Source: a virus. Taken from it: DNA of 43,437 bases. Shown piece after piece: positions 13,116 through 19,422 of this stretch. The DNA is taken from positions 1 through 43,437 of IMG/VR virus record IMGVR_UViG_3300030060_001534; one strand, written 5' to 3'. The stretch's first letter is position 1; each line of letters starts with the position of its first letter. Made by a program: the position numbers and the translations under genes. The notes beneath the pieces were generated by a model. The model did no database searches. It was not told where the DNA came from and saw only the letters and a program-made list of their open reading frames with translations.

Positions 13116-13454
13116 CTATTCTTCCTCCTCGCTTAATATGAAATTTAAACAGCGTGTACAAACGCCATCGTTTACTTTTACTTTATTCTTTCTACACAAC
13201 CTACACTTGTTAGGAAACTTCTTATCCTCTGTGTAGTCTGCATATTCTTTATCTAACCTAGCTTTCTCGTGAGTAGGTATACTATTTTTGAATACACCGT
13301 CTTGCGAGATTTGATACTCTTGCCTGCATTTATAACAGTATGGATTATCTCTAGGTATTTTCCTGTCGCATATACTACAACGAAAGTTATAGTTTGCATT
13401 TTTTGGCTTGACTTCCTCAGGAATATAGAAATCGTTTATATTGTATATAACCAT
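13116..13454 (-). CDS. Double zinc-ribbon protein (112 aa)
   Basis: Two C-x2-C pairs form a first ribbon (CSIC at about 26-29, CYKC at 40-43) and two more form a second (CRLCRKNK at about 84-87 and CTRC near 99-102). They are joined by a charged linker, and the tail is acidic. Such twin ribbons bind DNA, RNA or RNA polymerase. It is the first gene after a promoter-bearing structured leader (13455-13637), so it may be made early and regulate others. The exact family is not recognised. Confidence 0.65.
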   Translation of the reverse strand: MVIYNINDFYIPEEVKPKNANYNFRCSICDRKIPRDNPYCYKCRQEYQISQDGVFKNSIPTHEKARLDKEYADYTEDKKFPNKCRLCRKNKVKVNDGVCTRCLNFILSEEEE

Positions 13455-13489
13455 TTTTTGCCCTTCTGTTTTCGGATTGCTCCAAAGCT

Positions 13490-13551
13490 ACCACACCGCC
13501 ACATAAACTATATAGTTAGGTGTGGTTTCTTGACACGTGTCGCGCATTATA
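13490..13551 (-). promoter_or_regulatory. Putative promoter and structured 5' leader of the double zinc-ribbon operon
   Basis: On the minus strand TATAAT (13551-13546) is followed by the palindrome GACACGTGTC (13541-13532). An 8-bp hairpin comes next, AACCACACC side at 13526-13519 pairing with GGTGTGGT at 13497-13490, with a palindromic ACTATATAGT in its loop. The first gene starts at 13454. No good -35 is visible. The palindrome near the expected start site could be an operator. Confidence 0.45.
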
Positions 13552-13601
13552 AACGCACGAGCGATAGCTATATACAAAGGTATACCGCATGCTCGCGCGT
13601 C

Positions 13602-13620
13602 AAAAAATCCGAAAGGATTT
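13602..13620 (-). terminator. Intrinsic terminator after the 149-residue gene
   Basis: On the minus strand AAATCC-TTTC-GGATTT is followed by a T-run (GGATTTTTTG), 18 bases beyond the stop codon of the gene at 13638-14087. On the plus strand the loop is GAAA. This separates the first leftward genes from the double zinc-ribbon operon. Confidence 0.7.
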
Positions 13621-13637
13621 CGTTTTATTTTATAAGT

Positions 13638-14087
13638 TTATTGTTTAACTTTTGTCCATATTTCATAGCCATTAAAGTTTTCATAATGCATGCAATCATA
13701 AGGCAGACAGCAAGACCATCTATAATCTTCTTCTCTTCTTTCTGCCTCATAATCTCTAGCATAGACATCATTAGCTGTTGGTCTAGGATACTCACGTATG
13801 TAGCCCATTAGCTTGTCAATGATTTTTCCACGCACGGGAGACCAACTTCTAGTCATACCGTAAGGGTGAGCTAAAGATATTTGTATGTTGTAATGAACAA
13901 CTAAATCTTTAGCATACATTATTTCTTTCTTATTATCTGTGGAATACCAATCAAAGATTTTAGATTCCCAAATATTTTCTTGTGTGGAATTTCCCTCTTG
14001 ATTAAATTCATACCAAATTTGAGCTCTACGCACAAAATCAGAACTACGAATTAATTCGATTACTATATTATATTTCATATGATGCAT
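13638..14087 (-). CDS. Hypothetical early protein (149 aa)
   Basis: This aromatic-rich soluble protein (many Tyr and Trp: WYEFNQEG, IFDWYSTDNKKE, YRWSCCLPYDCMHYENF) has three Cys in its C-terminal part and a basic Pro-containing segment (YGMTRSWSPVRGKIIDKLMGYIREYPRP). No family is recognised. GAGG lies nine bases before the ATG. It is the second leftward gene from the divergent region, hence probably early, and is followed by a terminator. Confidence 0.6.
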   Translation of the reverse strand: MHHMKYNIVIELIRSSDFVRRAQIWYEFNQEGNSTQENIWESKIFDWYSTDNKKEIMYAKDLVVHYNIQISLAHPYGMTRSWSPVRGKIIDKLMGYIREYPRPTANDVYARDYEAERREEDYRWSCCLPYDCMHYENFNGYEIWTKVKQ

Positions 14088-14174
14088 TTGATATTGCCTC
14101 TCTTTCTTCTGCTATTATTATATTATTATTTATATATTATTAACTATCTTATTTTAATTATTAAGTTGTGACTA

Positions 14175-14187
14175 TCTGTGGTCTCAT
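14175..14187 (+). repeat. 13-nt direct repeat TCTGTGGTCTCAT, copy 1
   Basis: Identical to 15085-15097. Both copies are in non-coding DNA on either side of the first leftward gene. At the second copy the motif is the loop of ATGTATG/CATACAT; here there is no such stem. A protein-binding site is possible. Confidence 0.45.
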
Positions 14188-14215
14188 GGTATTTTTCAGG
14201 AGAAAAATTTTTTTA

Positions 14216-14245
14216 GTAAGGAGGTAGAATTAACTACCCCCCTAC
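14216..14245 (-). terminator. Strong hairpin after the first leftward gene
   Basis: As minus-strand RNA, GUAGGGGGGUAG (14245-14234) pairs over 12 positions with CUACCUCCUUAC (14227-14216), two of them G-U, with a six-base loop. An A-run and then a U-run (14213-14206) follow about eight bases later, so termination may be imperfect. It lies 12 bases past the stop at 14257 and may alternatively protect the mRNA end. Confidence 0.6.
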
Positions 14246-14256
14246 TTATACTGTTA

Positions 14257-14727
14257 TTATTGTTCTTTAGTTTCTTTTGGAAATGTTAGAAACTGTTCCC
14301 ATACAGTATCTTTCTTTAAATTAGTACTAGACTTTACAGCTTTATTAACCTGTTCTTTTACTTCAGGTTTGTTATAAAGACCTATCGGACATACATAAGG
14401 AAATAAATTCCTTATCTTGTCTGTACCAATTAAGTCAGGCATGTTGGCTTTTAATTCACCTGCCTTAGTGAATATCTTGTCAGCGTCTCCGCTAACAATT
14501 ATTTGATGTACTTGGTGTACACCTTGCCAAGAGCGTAATAGATACTTAGAGGGTTTCTCGTTTACCACGAGTTTATACCTAAGTTTAGGTTTACCGTCTG
14601 TACCTATTACAGCGTTTTCTACGGCACCACTAGAGACAATGAAGTCCTTTTTACCTAGTGAGTACCGTGTAGTTGTTGATAACGGTCTTGTTATCATAGA
14701 GTTAAGTTTGGTTACCATTTGTACCAA
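14257..14727 (-). CDS. First leftward early protein, unknown (156 aa)
   Basis: A basic, soluble alpha/beta protein with Ser/Thr-rich start and segments such as KPKLRYKLVVNEKPSKYLLRSWQGV and DLIGTDKIRNLFPYVCPIGLYNKPEV, and Lys-rich end. No domain is recognised. AAAGGAG lies about ten bases upstream of the ATG. It is the gene nearest the divergent control region in the leftward direction and is closed off by a strong hairpin, so it is probably the first early product. Such proteins often act on host functions, but nothing in the sequence shows it. Confidence 0.6.
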   Translation of the reverse strand: MVQMVTKLNSMITRPLSTTTRYSLGKKDFIVSSGAVENAVIGTDGKPKLRYKLVVNEKPSKYLLRSWQGVHQVHQIIVSGDADKIFTKAGELKANMPDLIGTDKIRNLFPYVCPIGLYNKPEVKEQVNKAVKSSTNLKKDTVWEQFLTFPKETKEQ

Positions 14728-15084
14728 TCTCCTTTATATTTTACGCTAGTCTGAGTGACTAACTCTTATTCCATTTAGTAACAGGGGTCCGTACATGTCA
14801 GAATTGATGAATACATAGTGGAGATTTTACGAGTGTGAAGACTTGTAATGGTTGGATGTGTTTTAGGCGGGATAATAATGACTTCGCACGAAGTAAAATT
14901 GACATAGAAATTGCATTTATCTATTTGACCTGTTCGCAACTTCTGTTACGCGTGAGCGCAACAACGTAAGGTGGAAGAAAAACTAGAGATGGGTAGGCTT
15001 GGTTAACAGATATATAGAGAGAGATATATGATATATATACTATATATTGTGTATATCCTATGTATGAATGGTTGGTTATGTATG

Positions 15085-15097
15085 TCTGTGGTCTCAT
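15085..15097 (+). repeat. 13-nt direct repeat TCTGTGGTCTCAT, copy 2
   Basis: Identical to 14175-14187. Here it is flanked by ATGTATG and CATACAT, which overlap the motif ends and could form a 7-bp hairpin with the motif in its loop. Confidence 0.45.
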
Positions 15098-15360
15098 ACA
15101 TTGGGTTACATTTGGATACAGATACTAGACGAATGTTAACAAAGGGTACTATATCTTGTGTATATGTTTTTATATGGGCGGGTTTTATGTGTCGCGAGCG
15201 TTAGCGAGCGTCTTATGGGGGGTGGGGTATAGGTACGTATAGAAGTAAGTTGTAATGACTAACGTTTCATACGTTTCTACGGTATAGTTTAATGTTGGGG
15301 CGGGGGGTGTACATATGTGATACCTAAAAAAATTACTGGTAACTAGGTTAAATTGGGCAT

Positions 15361-15428
15361 GACACCAACCTGAACAGTTGACTGGGAAACGAGTTACAGG
15401 AGGACTGCGTCCTGTCTTAGTTGATGTC
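15361..15428. other. Folded segment in the divergent region
   Basis: GACACCAAC (15361-15369) pairs with GTTGATGTC (15420-15428) at eight of nine positions. The stem encloses an AGGAC-TGC-GTCCT hairpin (15401-15413). It lies upstream of the rightward genes and may be RNA structure in their leader or a DNA site. Confidence 0.35.
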
Positions 15429-15727
15429 TAGTTTAGTATAACAGAAATAAAAGAATGTCTAGTAAAAAGCGTGTTATTTTTGTTATTTATAGTGGGCTAG
15501 TGCTTTTGCGCATGCGCGGACATATGCGTAGATTTTAAAAAAATTAATTCGTAAGTTTTCTAGCGTCCTCGGGTACTAATCTTGTGGTAATCCCAGTCCT
15601 GCACCGTAGCACAGTAATTAGCTTTCTGCCGTCCGATAGCAACTTTACCTGTAACGCTGTAATAATTTACAAATGTTTGTTAGTAATATAAAAATTATGT
15701 TAGCATAGAAATAATTAAAAGGAGGAT

Positions 15728-16264
15728 ATTATTTATGAATTTAAGGAAACCTATGAAACAGGTTTACAAGGTGAACAACTTATTAAGTTACACTATCAAA
15801 CACAGAATAGGGAAGACGGAAAAGGAATCTACATTGTCAGACCCTCGAAGAAGTGGGAGCAAGAACAAGGAGCAGACTTCTTCGTAGTTAATAACGAACT
15901 AGGTACTAGATACTTTGAAGTTAAAACAGACACACAGGCAACCCAAACAAACAACGTAGCTTTAGAAATACAGATAGTACATCCTGATAAAAAAACTATT
16001 GGATGTGCAATGAAAACTTTTCCTGACTTTCTTTTTTACTGGATATACCCAACTAACAGAGTATTGTTTTGGAACCCTACTGAATTAAACCCATACATTA
16101 TAGATTGGACCTACGACAACAAATACAAGATAGTAGAGACAGAAAATAAAAAATTTTTTTCACGCTCTATGCTTGTTCCTATAGAGGACATGTTGGCAAC
16201 GAGCGTAGTAAAAGAACTTAGTGTAAGTATGGAGTTAGTAGATAAGGTGGTGGCAGGTGTCTAA
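15728..16264 (+). CDS. PD-(D/E)XK nuclease with non-standard or frameshifted start
   Basis: The frame holds a typical PD-(D/E)XK core: GEQL (Glu16), a strand, GAD (Asp50), YFEVK (Glu64 and Lys66), then a TNNVALEI segment, where many resolvase-like phage nucleases have T-G-N...E. No ATG or GTG begins it. The frame opens just after TAA, and the first usable codons are ATT (15728 or 15731), two or five bases after AGGAGG. The well-placed ATG at 15735 is one base out of frame; one extra A after ATGAA would give ATG AAA TTT AAG and restore the whole protein. It is thus an AUU start, a sequencing or assembly deletion, or a natural frameshift. Likely roles are branched-DNA or host-DNA cleavage. Confidence 0.6.
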   Translation: MIYEFKETYETGLQGEQLIKLHYQTQNREDGKGIYIVRPSKKWEQEQGADFFVVNNELGTRYFEVKTDTQATQTNNVALEIQIVHPDKKTIGCAMKTFPDFLFYWIYPTNRVLFWNPTELNPYIIDWTYDNKYKIVETENKKFFSRSMLVPIEDMLATSVVKELSVSMELVDKVVAGV

Positions 16265-16367
16265 ATGTTATATTACAAAATATAAAGATGGTTCATTTGT
16301 GCAGATTTGTAATAACAAATATGGTAGTGCAAATTGTAAAAATAAAATTGTTGTTAAGAACCTTTAA
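16257..16367 (+). CDS. Tiny Cys-containing protein (36 aa, GTG start)
   Basis: The GTG start overlaps the nuclease stop by 8 nt and is preceded by GGTGG. The basic peptide has three Cys (SKCYIT, QICNN, ANCKNK) and a hydrophobic end. It is closely fitted between the nuclease gene and the opposite-strand gene ending at 16354. Unknown function. Confidence 0.4.
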   Translation: MSKCYITKYKDGSFVQICNNKYGSANCKNKIVVKNL

Positions 16368-16575
16368 TCTTAGGTCCATGCCAACGAGAACTACGAATAA
16401 TATTTTTTCGTTTATCGTCAGACAAACAAGGTAAACCATCTTCATGATGTTTGTATTTTTCATTACAGACTAAACACGGTTGATGTCTGTTGTAGTCAAA
16501 ATCAACTTCTGCCATTAGATAATCTAATCTAATAGCAACTTGACGACCAATTTTGTTTATATCTTGTTCCTGCAT
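16354..16575 (-). CDS. Small Cys/His protein on the opposite strand (73 aa)
   Basis: This is the only credible minus-strand gene inside the rightward block. The centre holds CLVCNEKYKHHEDGLPCL, a C-x2-C...HH...C zinc-type arrangement like a degenerate HNH or small zinc ribbon, followed by a basic end (DKRKNIIRSSRWHGPKIK). No Shine-Dalgarno is present; a TATAAC box lies seven bases upstream of the ATG, sharing its bases with the divergent TATAAT at 16585. The 3' end overlaps the ORF at 16257 by 14 nt. Unknown function, perhaps regulatory. Confidence 0.5.
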   Translation of the reverse strand: MQEQDINKIGRQVAIRLDYLMAEVDFDYNRHQPCLVCNEKYKHHEDGLPCLSDDKRKNIIRSSRWHGPKIKGS

Positions 16576-16581
16576 TAGAGA

Positions 16582-16590
16582 TGTTATAAT
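16582..16590. promoter_or_regulatory. Putative bidirectional extended -10 promoter, leaderless in both directions
   Basis: Plus strand: TGT-TATAAT (16582-16590), six bases before the ATG at 16597. Minus strand: TATAAC (16588-16583), seven bases before the ATG at 16575. Neither gene has a ribosome-binding site. The shared GTTATAAT core therefore may serve as a -10 box on both strands. Confidence 0.5.
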
Positions 16591-16596
16591 ATCATA

Positions 16597-16728
16597 ATGA
16601 GAAGATTATGCAATTCTTGTAATAAAGAATTAGCTGAATATCGAAAGCACAGGCGCTGCGAAAATTTGCATTGCCTAAAATATAATGTACGTATAATAAG
16701 GAGAGTGAAAAAAAATGCCAATGAGTAA
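16597..16728 (+). CDS. Tiny zinc-knuckle protein (43 aa)
   Basis: The ATG is six bases after an extended -10 box and lacks a ribosome-binding site. The sequence has CNSC (5-8) and CENLHC (21-26) in a basic context, giving a compact Cys4 zinc knuckle, and a strongly basic end. Probably nucleic-acid binding. The stop lies inside the next micro-ORF. Confidence 0.5.
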   Translation: MRRLCNSCNKELAEYRKHRRCENLHCLKYNVRIIRRVKKNANE

Positions 16729-16783
16729 AAAAGGCAAGAAAAAAAGATACAGTTCTAAACGCGTATCTAAGAAAGGTTATTAG
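16715..16783 (+). CDS. Very basic micro-protein (22 aa)
   Basis: The ORF is preceded by AAGGAGAG and two TATAAT boxes (16681 and 16692 region), and ends in TAGTG overlapping the next GTG start. More than a third of the residues are Lys or Arg (MSKKGKKKRYSSKRVSKKG). It could condense or coat DNA, or be a coupling ORF. A related basic protein is at 17084. Confidence 0.45.
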   Translation: MPMSKKGKKKRYSSKRVSKKGY

Positions 16784-17004
16784 TGCCAAAGAAAATTAAG
16801 AAACAACCAAATATATTTTTAACACCAAGAAGTTTAAAGTCTTGGGCTATAGATTTAGTAGAAGCATGTGGTTCTGAAATAACTAATAAGAAACATAATA
16901 CTTCTAAAATAGATGCTTTAATAGAAAAATTTGTTTCTGATTACAACGACAATATGACATTAATGGTTGAATTAGCTAATAGTATTAAACAAGAAGAAGA
17001 ATGA
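16783..17004 (+). CDS. Small helical protein upstream of terminase (73 aa)
   Basis: The GTG start overlaps the stop of the basic micro-ORF (TAGTG). A basic N-terminus (PKKIKKQPNIFLTPRSLKSW) is followed by three helices (AIDLVEACGSEI, KIDALIEKFVSDYND, MTLMVELANSI) and an acidic end. Size and position leave open a small-terminase or DNA-binding role, but there is no family match. Confidence 0.55.
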   Translation: MPKKIKKQPNIFLTPRSLKSWAIDLVEACGSEITNKKHNTSKIDALIEKFVSDYNDNMTLMVELANSIKQEEE

Positions 17005-17075
17005 TGGAATTGTTAATTCTATTGTTTATTGGTTTAATAGCCTGGAATTACGCTTGGACTAAAATAAAATGGTAG
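17001..17075 (+). CDS. Single-span membrane micro-protein (24 aa)
   Basis: The ATGATG start overlaps the upstream TGA. The peptide is one hydrophobic span (MELLILLFIGLIAWNYAW) with a short basic end (TKIKW). It is packed between genes with no gap on the left and an eight-base gap on the right. Function unknown. Confidence 0.4.
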   Translation: MMELLILLFIGLIAWNYAWTKIKW

Positions 17076-17083
17076 GATAAATT

Positions 17084-17215
17084 ATGGCAAAAAAGAAAAA
17101 AAATAGTTTAGTAGGAAATATTAATAGACGCAAGAAAAAAGGAATTTCTAGGTCTAAAAAAAATAGTACTATAAGTCCAAAAGCTTACAGAGCTATGAAG
17201 AGAGGGTGGAAGTAA
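17084..17215 (+). CDS. Small very basic protein (43 aa)
   Basis: Starts with MAKKKKNSLVGN and continues with RRKKKGISRSKKNS, then SPKAYRAMKRGWK. It is strongly positive overall and ends in TAATG, overlapping the next start. Probably binds nucleic acid or is a minor capsid component. Confidence 0.5.
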   Translation: MAKKKKNSLVGNINRRKKKGISRSKKNSTISPKAYRAMKRGWK

Positions 17216-17487
17216 TGGCACATGAAGGTAGAAAAAAAGCCTTATTACAAAAGCATGGTTTAAAGGGTGTTAACAAACCTAAGAGAACACCTAAACATAA
17301 AACTAAGTCACATGTTGTTTTAGCCCAAACTGGTCACAATATGAAATTAATTAGATTTGGTCAGCAAGGTAAAACTGGAGACAAAGGTAATACAGCACGT
17401 GCTAGGTCCTTTAAGGCTAGGCATGCTAAGAATATTAAAAAAGGTAAAATGTCTGCAGCGTACTGGGCTAACAAAGTTAAATGGTAA
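17215..17487 (+). CDS. Conserved small basic phage protein (AAYWANKVKW)
   Basis: I prefer the ATG at 17215, overlapping the previous stop, to a GTG nine bases upstream. The protein has KHGLKGVNKPKRTPKHKTKSHVV, then IRFGQQG, and finally SFKARHAKNIKKGKMSAAYWANKVKW. That end (SFKARHxxNIxKGKMSAAYWANKVKW) is a pattern I know from small hypothetical proteins beside terminase genes of marine phages. The rich Lys/Arg/His content suggests DNA or RNA binding. It overlaps the terminase start by seven bases, so the two are translationally coupled. Confidence 0.7.
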   Translation: MAHEGRKKALLQKHGLKGVNKPKRTPKHKTKSHVVLAQTGHNMKLIRFGQQGKTGDKGNTARARSFKARHAKNIKKGKMSAAYWANKVKW

Positions 17488-19421
17488 ATGTAGTTTGTGC
17501 TGTACCTGAATGTTCTAATACATTACCTAAAGGTCAAAGAAAATTTTGTTCTGACAAATGCAGACAACTTATAGATAAAAGAAAATGGCGAGCTAAACAA
17601 AATGGTGAAGTATATATACTCCCTGAAAAAAAATCAAATTTAAAAGCAAACGAACCAAAGAAAAAAAGTACTGCTAAAGATGGTAGAGCTTCTGCTAGAC
17701 GTGGTGAAACCTACGAATATTTTGTTAAAGACAATATGCCTCAAGAAATATTAAATGAAGAATTAAATAGAGAAGATGCTGCAAAAATATTAAAAGTATC
17801 TAAAGCACAAGTTTCAAGGTTCCTTGCAGCTTATCAAGAAGATTTAGAAGTAGAGAAAGCACAAACAGATTGGGATGTACCTGAAGCAGCTATACAATCA
17901 TTAGATAGTTTTAAAGAATTTAGAGATAGATATTTTTTAACAGAACGTGGTGTTCCTTTTGAAACTGCAGACTTTCATGATAATTGGATTAAATCAATTA
18001 ATAAAGCAATAGAAGAAGGTGGACAACAAATGATATTATCTCCACCTAGACATGGCAAAACAGAATTGTTAATACATTTTGCTATATGGCAGATATGTAG
18101 AAATCCTAATGTAAGAATCATGTGGGTAGGTGGCAACGAAGATATTGCAAAAAACTCTGTGTCTTCTGTAATTGATACTTTAGAATCTAACGATAGATTA
18201 AAAGAAGATTTTTGTGGACCTATGGGTTCTTTTAAACCTAGAACTAGAACAGGAAAGTCCTGGTCACAAAATGGATTTACAGTATCAACAAGAACAGTTC
18301 ATGGTATTAAATCTCCTACAATGATAGGTATAGGCAAGGGTGGTAAGATTTTATCAAGAGACTGTGACATAATTATTGCAGATGACATTGAAGACCACGC
18401 TACTACTGCACAACCTAGTGCAAGAAGAAATACAAAAATGTGGTGGACTACAACATTAGCTTCAAGAAAAGAAGAACATACAGCTATTATTGTTATTGGT
18501 TCAAGACAACATCCTGAAGATTTATATTCATCCTTATTAGATTCAGAAGCATGGGAAACTATAGTAGAAGAAGCTCATGACTCTTCATGTGAAATACCTG
18601 AATTAAATGAAGAAGAACATGTTGATTGTATGTTGTGGACAGGGTTTAGAAGTTACAAATGGTTGATATCACGTAAAAGAGATGCTATGACTACTGGTGG
18701 ACAACAAAGATTTGAGATGGTCTATATGAATAGACCTGGTGAAGCAGGTGCAAATATTTTTGATGTAGAGTCAATTACTAATTGTATGGACCGCTCAATT
18801 AATATTGGAAACATACCAAAGAATAGTTATTTAGTTGCAGGACTAGACCCTGCTGCTACAGGTTATCAAGCTGCATTTTTATGGGCAATACTTGATGATG
18901 GTGGAGATGCATTATTACAAATGGTAGATGTAGAAAACCAACAAGGTGGTGGCATTGATGAAGCTCTAAGAGTTATTAAAGAATGGCATCAAAAGTATGA
19001 CTTGTATCATTGGGTTATTGAAGAAAACAATTTTCAAAAAGCTATTAGACAAGACCCAAGAATAAAAGAATTTGCTAATAAAACAGGTGTACAGATAGAA
19101 GGGCATGAAACTTATAAAAATAAATGGGATAGTCATTTTGGTGTTTCTTCACTTGCACCAATGTTTAATGATAAACTTATTAGGTTGCCTTATGGAAACA
19201 CAGAATCTCAAGTAAAAACAGAGATGTATAGAAAACAACTTATGTATTTTGCAATGTCAGGTTCTAACAAATATAAATCTGACATAGTAATGGCAAGTTG
19301 GTTTCCTATGAAAGTATTTAGAAAACTACAAAAAGCTCAATACGCAGAAATAGGAATTGATTACATTCCTAGCTACAAGGACTTTGATGTAGTAGAATGG
19401 AACGAAGCACCATGGAGTTAA
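17481..19421 (+). CDS. terL: Terminase large subunit with N-terminal zinc and HTH modules
   Basis: Packages DNA into the procapsid. Residues 6-27 hold four Cys (C6, C11, C23, C27; KFCSDKC) as in a small zinc ribbon. A basic linker follows, then a helix-turn-helix-like segment REDAAKILKVSKAQVSRFLAAY (97-118). The ATPase domain has SPPRHGKTEL (Walker A, from 187), VRIMWVGGNE, and DIIIADDIED (Walker B and catalytic acid, 296-305). The RNase-H-like nuclease starts at AGLDPAA (Asp456) with VIEENNFQKA as the second acidic motif and SDIVMAS near the end. At 646 residues it is longer than usual because of the N-terminal part, which may replace a separate small subunit. Start overlaps the upstream stop. 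Confidence 0.93.
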   Translation: MVNVVCAVPECSNTLPKGQRKFCSDKCRQLIDKRKWRAKQNGEVYILPEKKSNLKANEPKKKSTAKDGRASARRGETYEYFVKDNMPQEILNEELNREDAAKILKVSKAQVSRFLAAYQEDLEVEKAQTDWDVPEAAIQSLDSFKEFRDRYFLTERGVPFETADFHDNWIKSINKAIEEGGQQMILSPPRHGKTELLIHFAIWQICRNPNVRIMWVGGNEDIAKNSVSSVIDTLESNDRLKEDFCGPMGSFKPRTRTGKSWSQNGFTVSTRTVHGIKSPTMIGIGKGGKILSRDCDIIIADDIEDHATTAQPSARRNTKMWWTTTLASRKEEHTAIIVIGSRQHPEDLYSSLLDSEAWETIVEEAHDSSCEIPELNEEEHVDCMLWTGFRSYKWLISRKRDAMTTGGQQRFEMVYMNRPGEAGANIFDVESITNCMDRSINIGNIPKNSYLVAGLDPAATGYQAAFLWAILDDGGDALLQMVDVENQQGGGIDEALRVIKEWHQKYDLYHWVIEENNFQKAIRQDPRIKEFANKTGVQIEGHETYKNKWDSHFGVSSLAPMFNDKLIRLPYGNTESQVKTEMYRKQLMYFAMSGSNKYKSDIVMASWFPMKVFRKLQKAQYAEIGIDYIPSYKDFDVVEWNEAPWS

Positions 19422-19422
19422 A

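Larger units (their letters stand above)
14728..15727. other. 1-kb divergent control region, candidate origin of replication
   Basis: There is no convincing gene in about 1,000 bases between the leftward and rightward blocks. It holds a TTGACA (about 14899-14904) with weak -10 (TATTTG), and a very AT-rich alternating tract at 15009-15057. It also has tandem GCGAGCGTTA (about 15194-15211), G-runs on the plus strand (about 15216-15227 and 15296-15307), two imperfect folded segments, and a GTCCGATAG motif shared with the 11.4-kb region. Low coding content, AT-rich unwinding-prone DNA and short repeats at the divergence point suit a replication origin plus promoters. No function is proven. Confidence 0.45.

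Noticed and set aside
13269-13811. 180-residue plus-strand ORF across the leader at 13.5 kb
   Set aside because: It runs antisense through two minus-strand genes with zinc motifs and through hairpins; hydrophobic composition is typical of antisense frames.
15216-15307. G-quadruplex candidate
   Set aside because: G-runs are present but two dense runs at 15216 and 15296 do not give four closely spaced tracts.
15540-15660. Possible tRNA or tmRNA fragment in the divergent region
   Set aside because: No T-arm consensus or acceptor pairing could be found on either strand.
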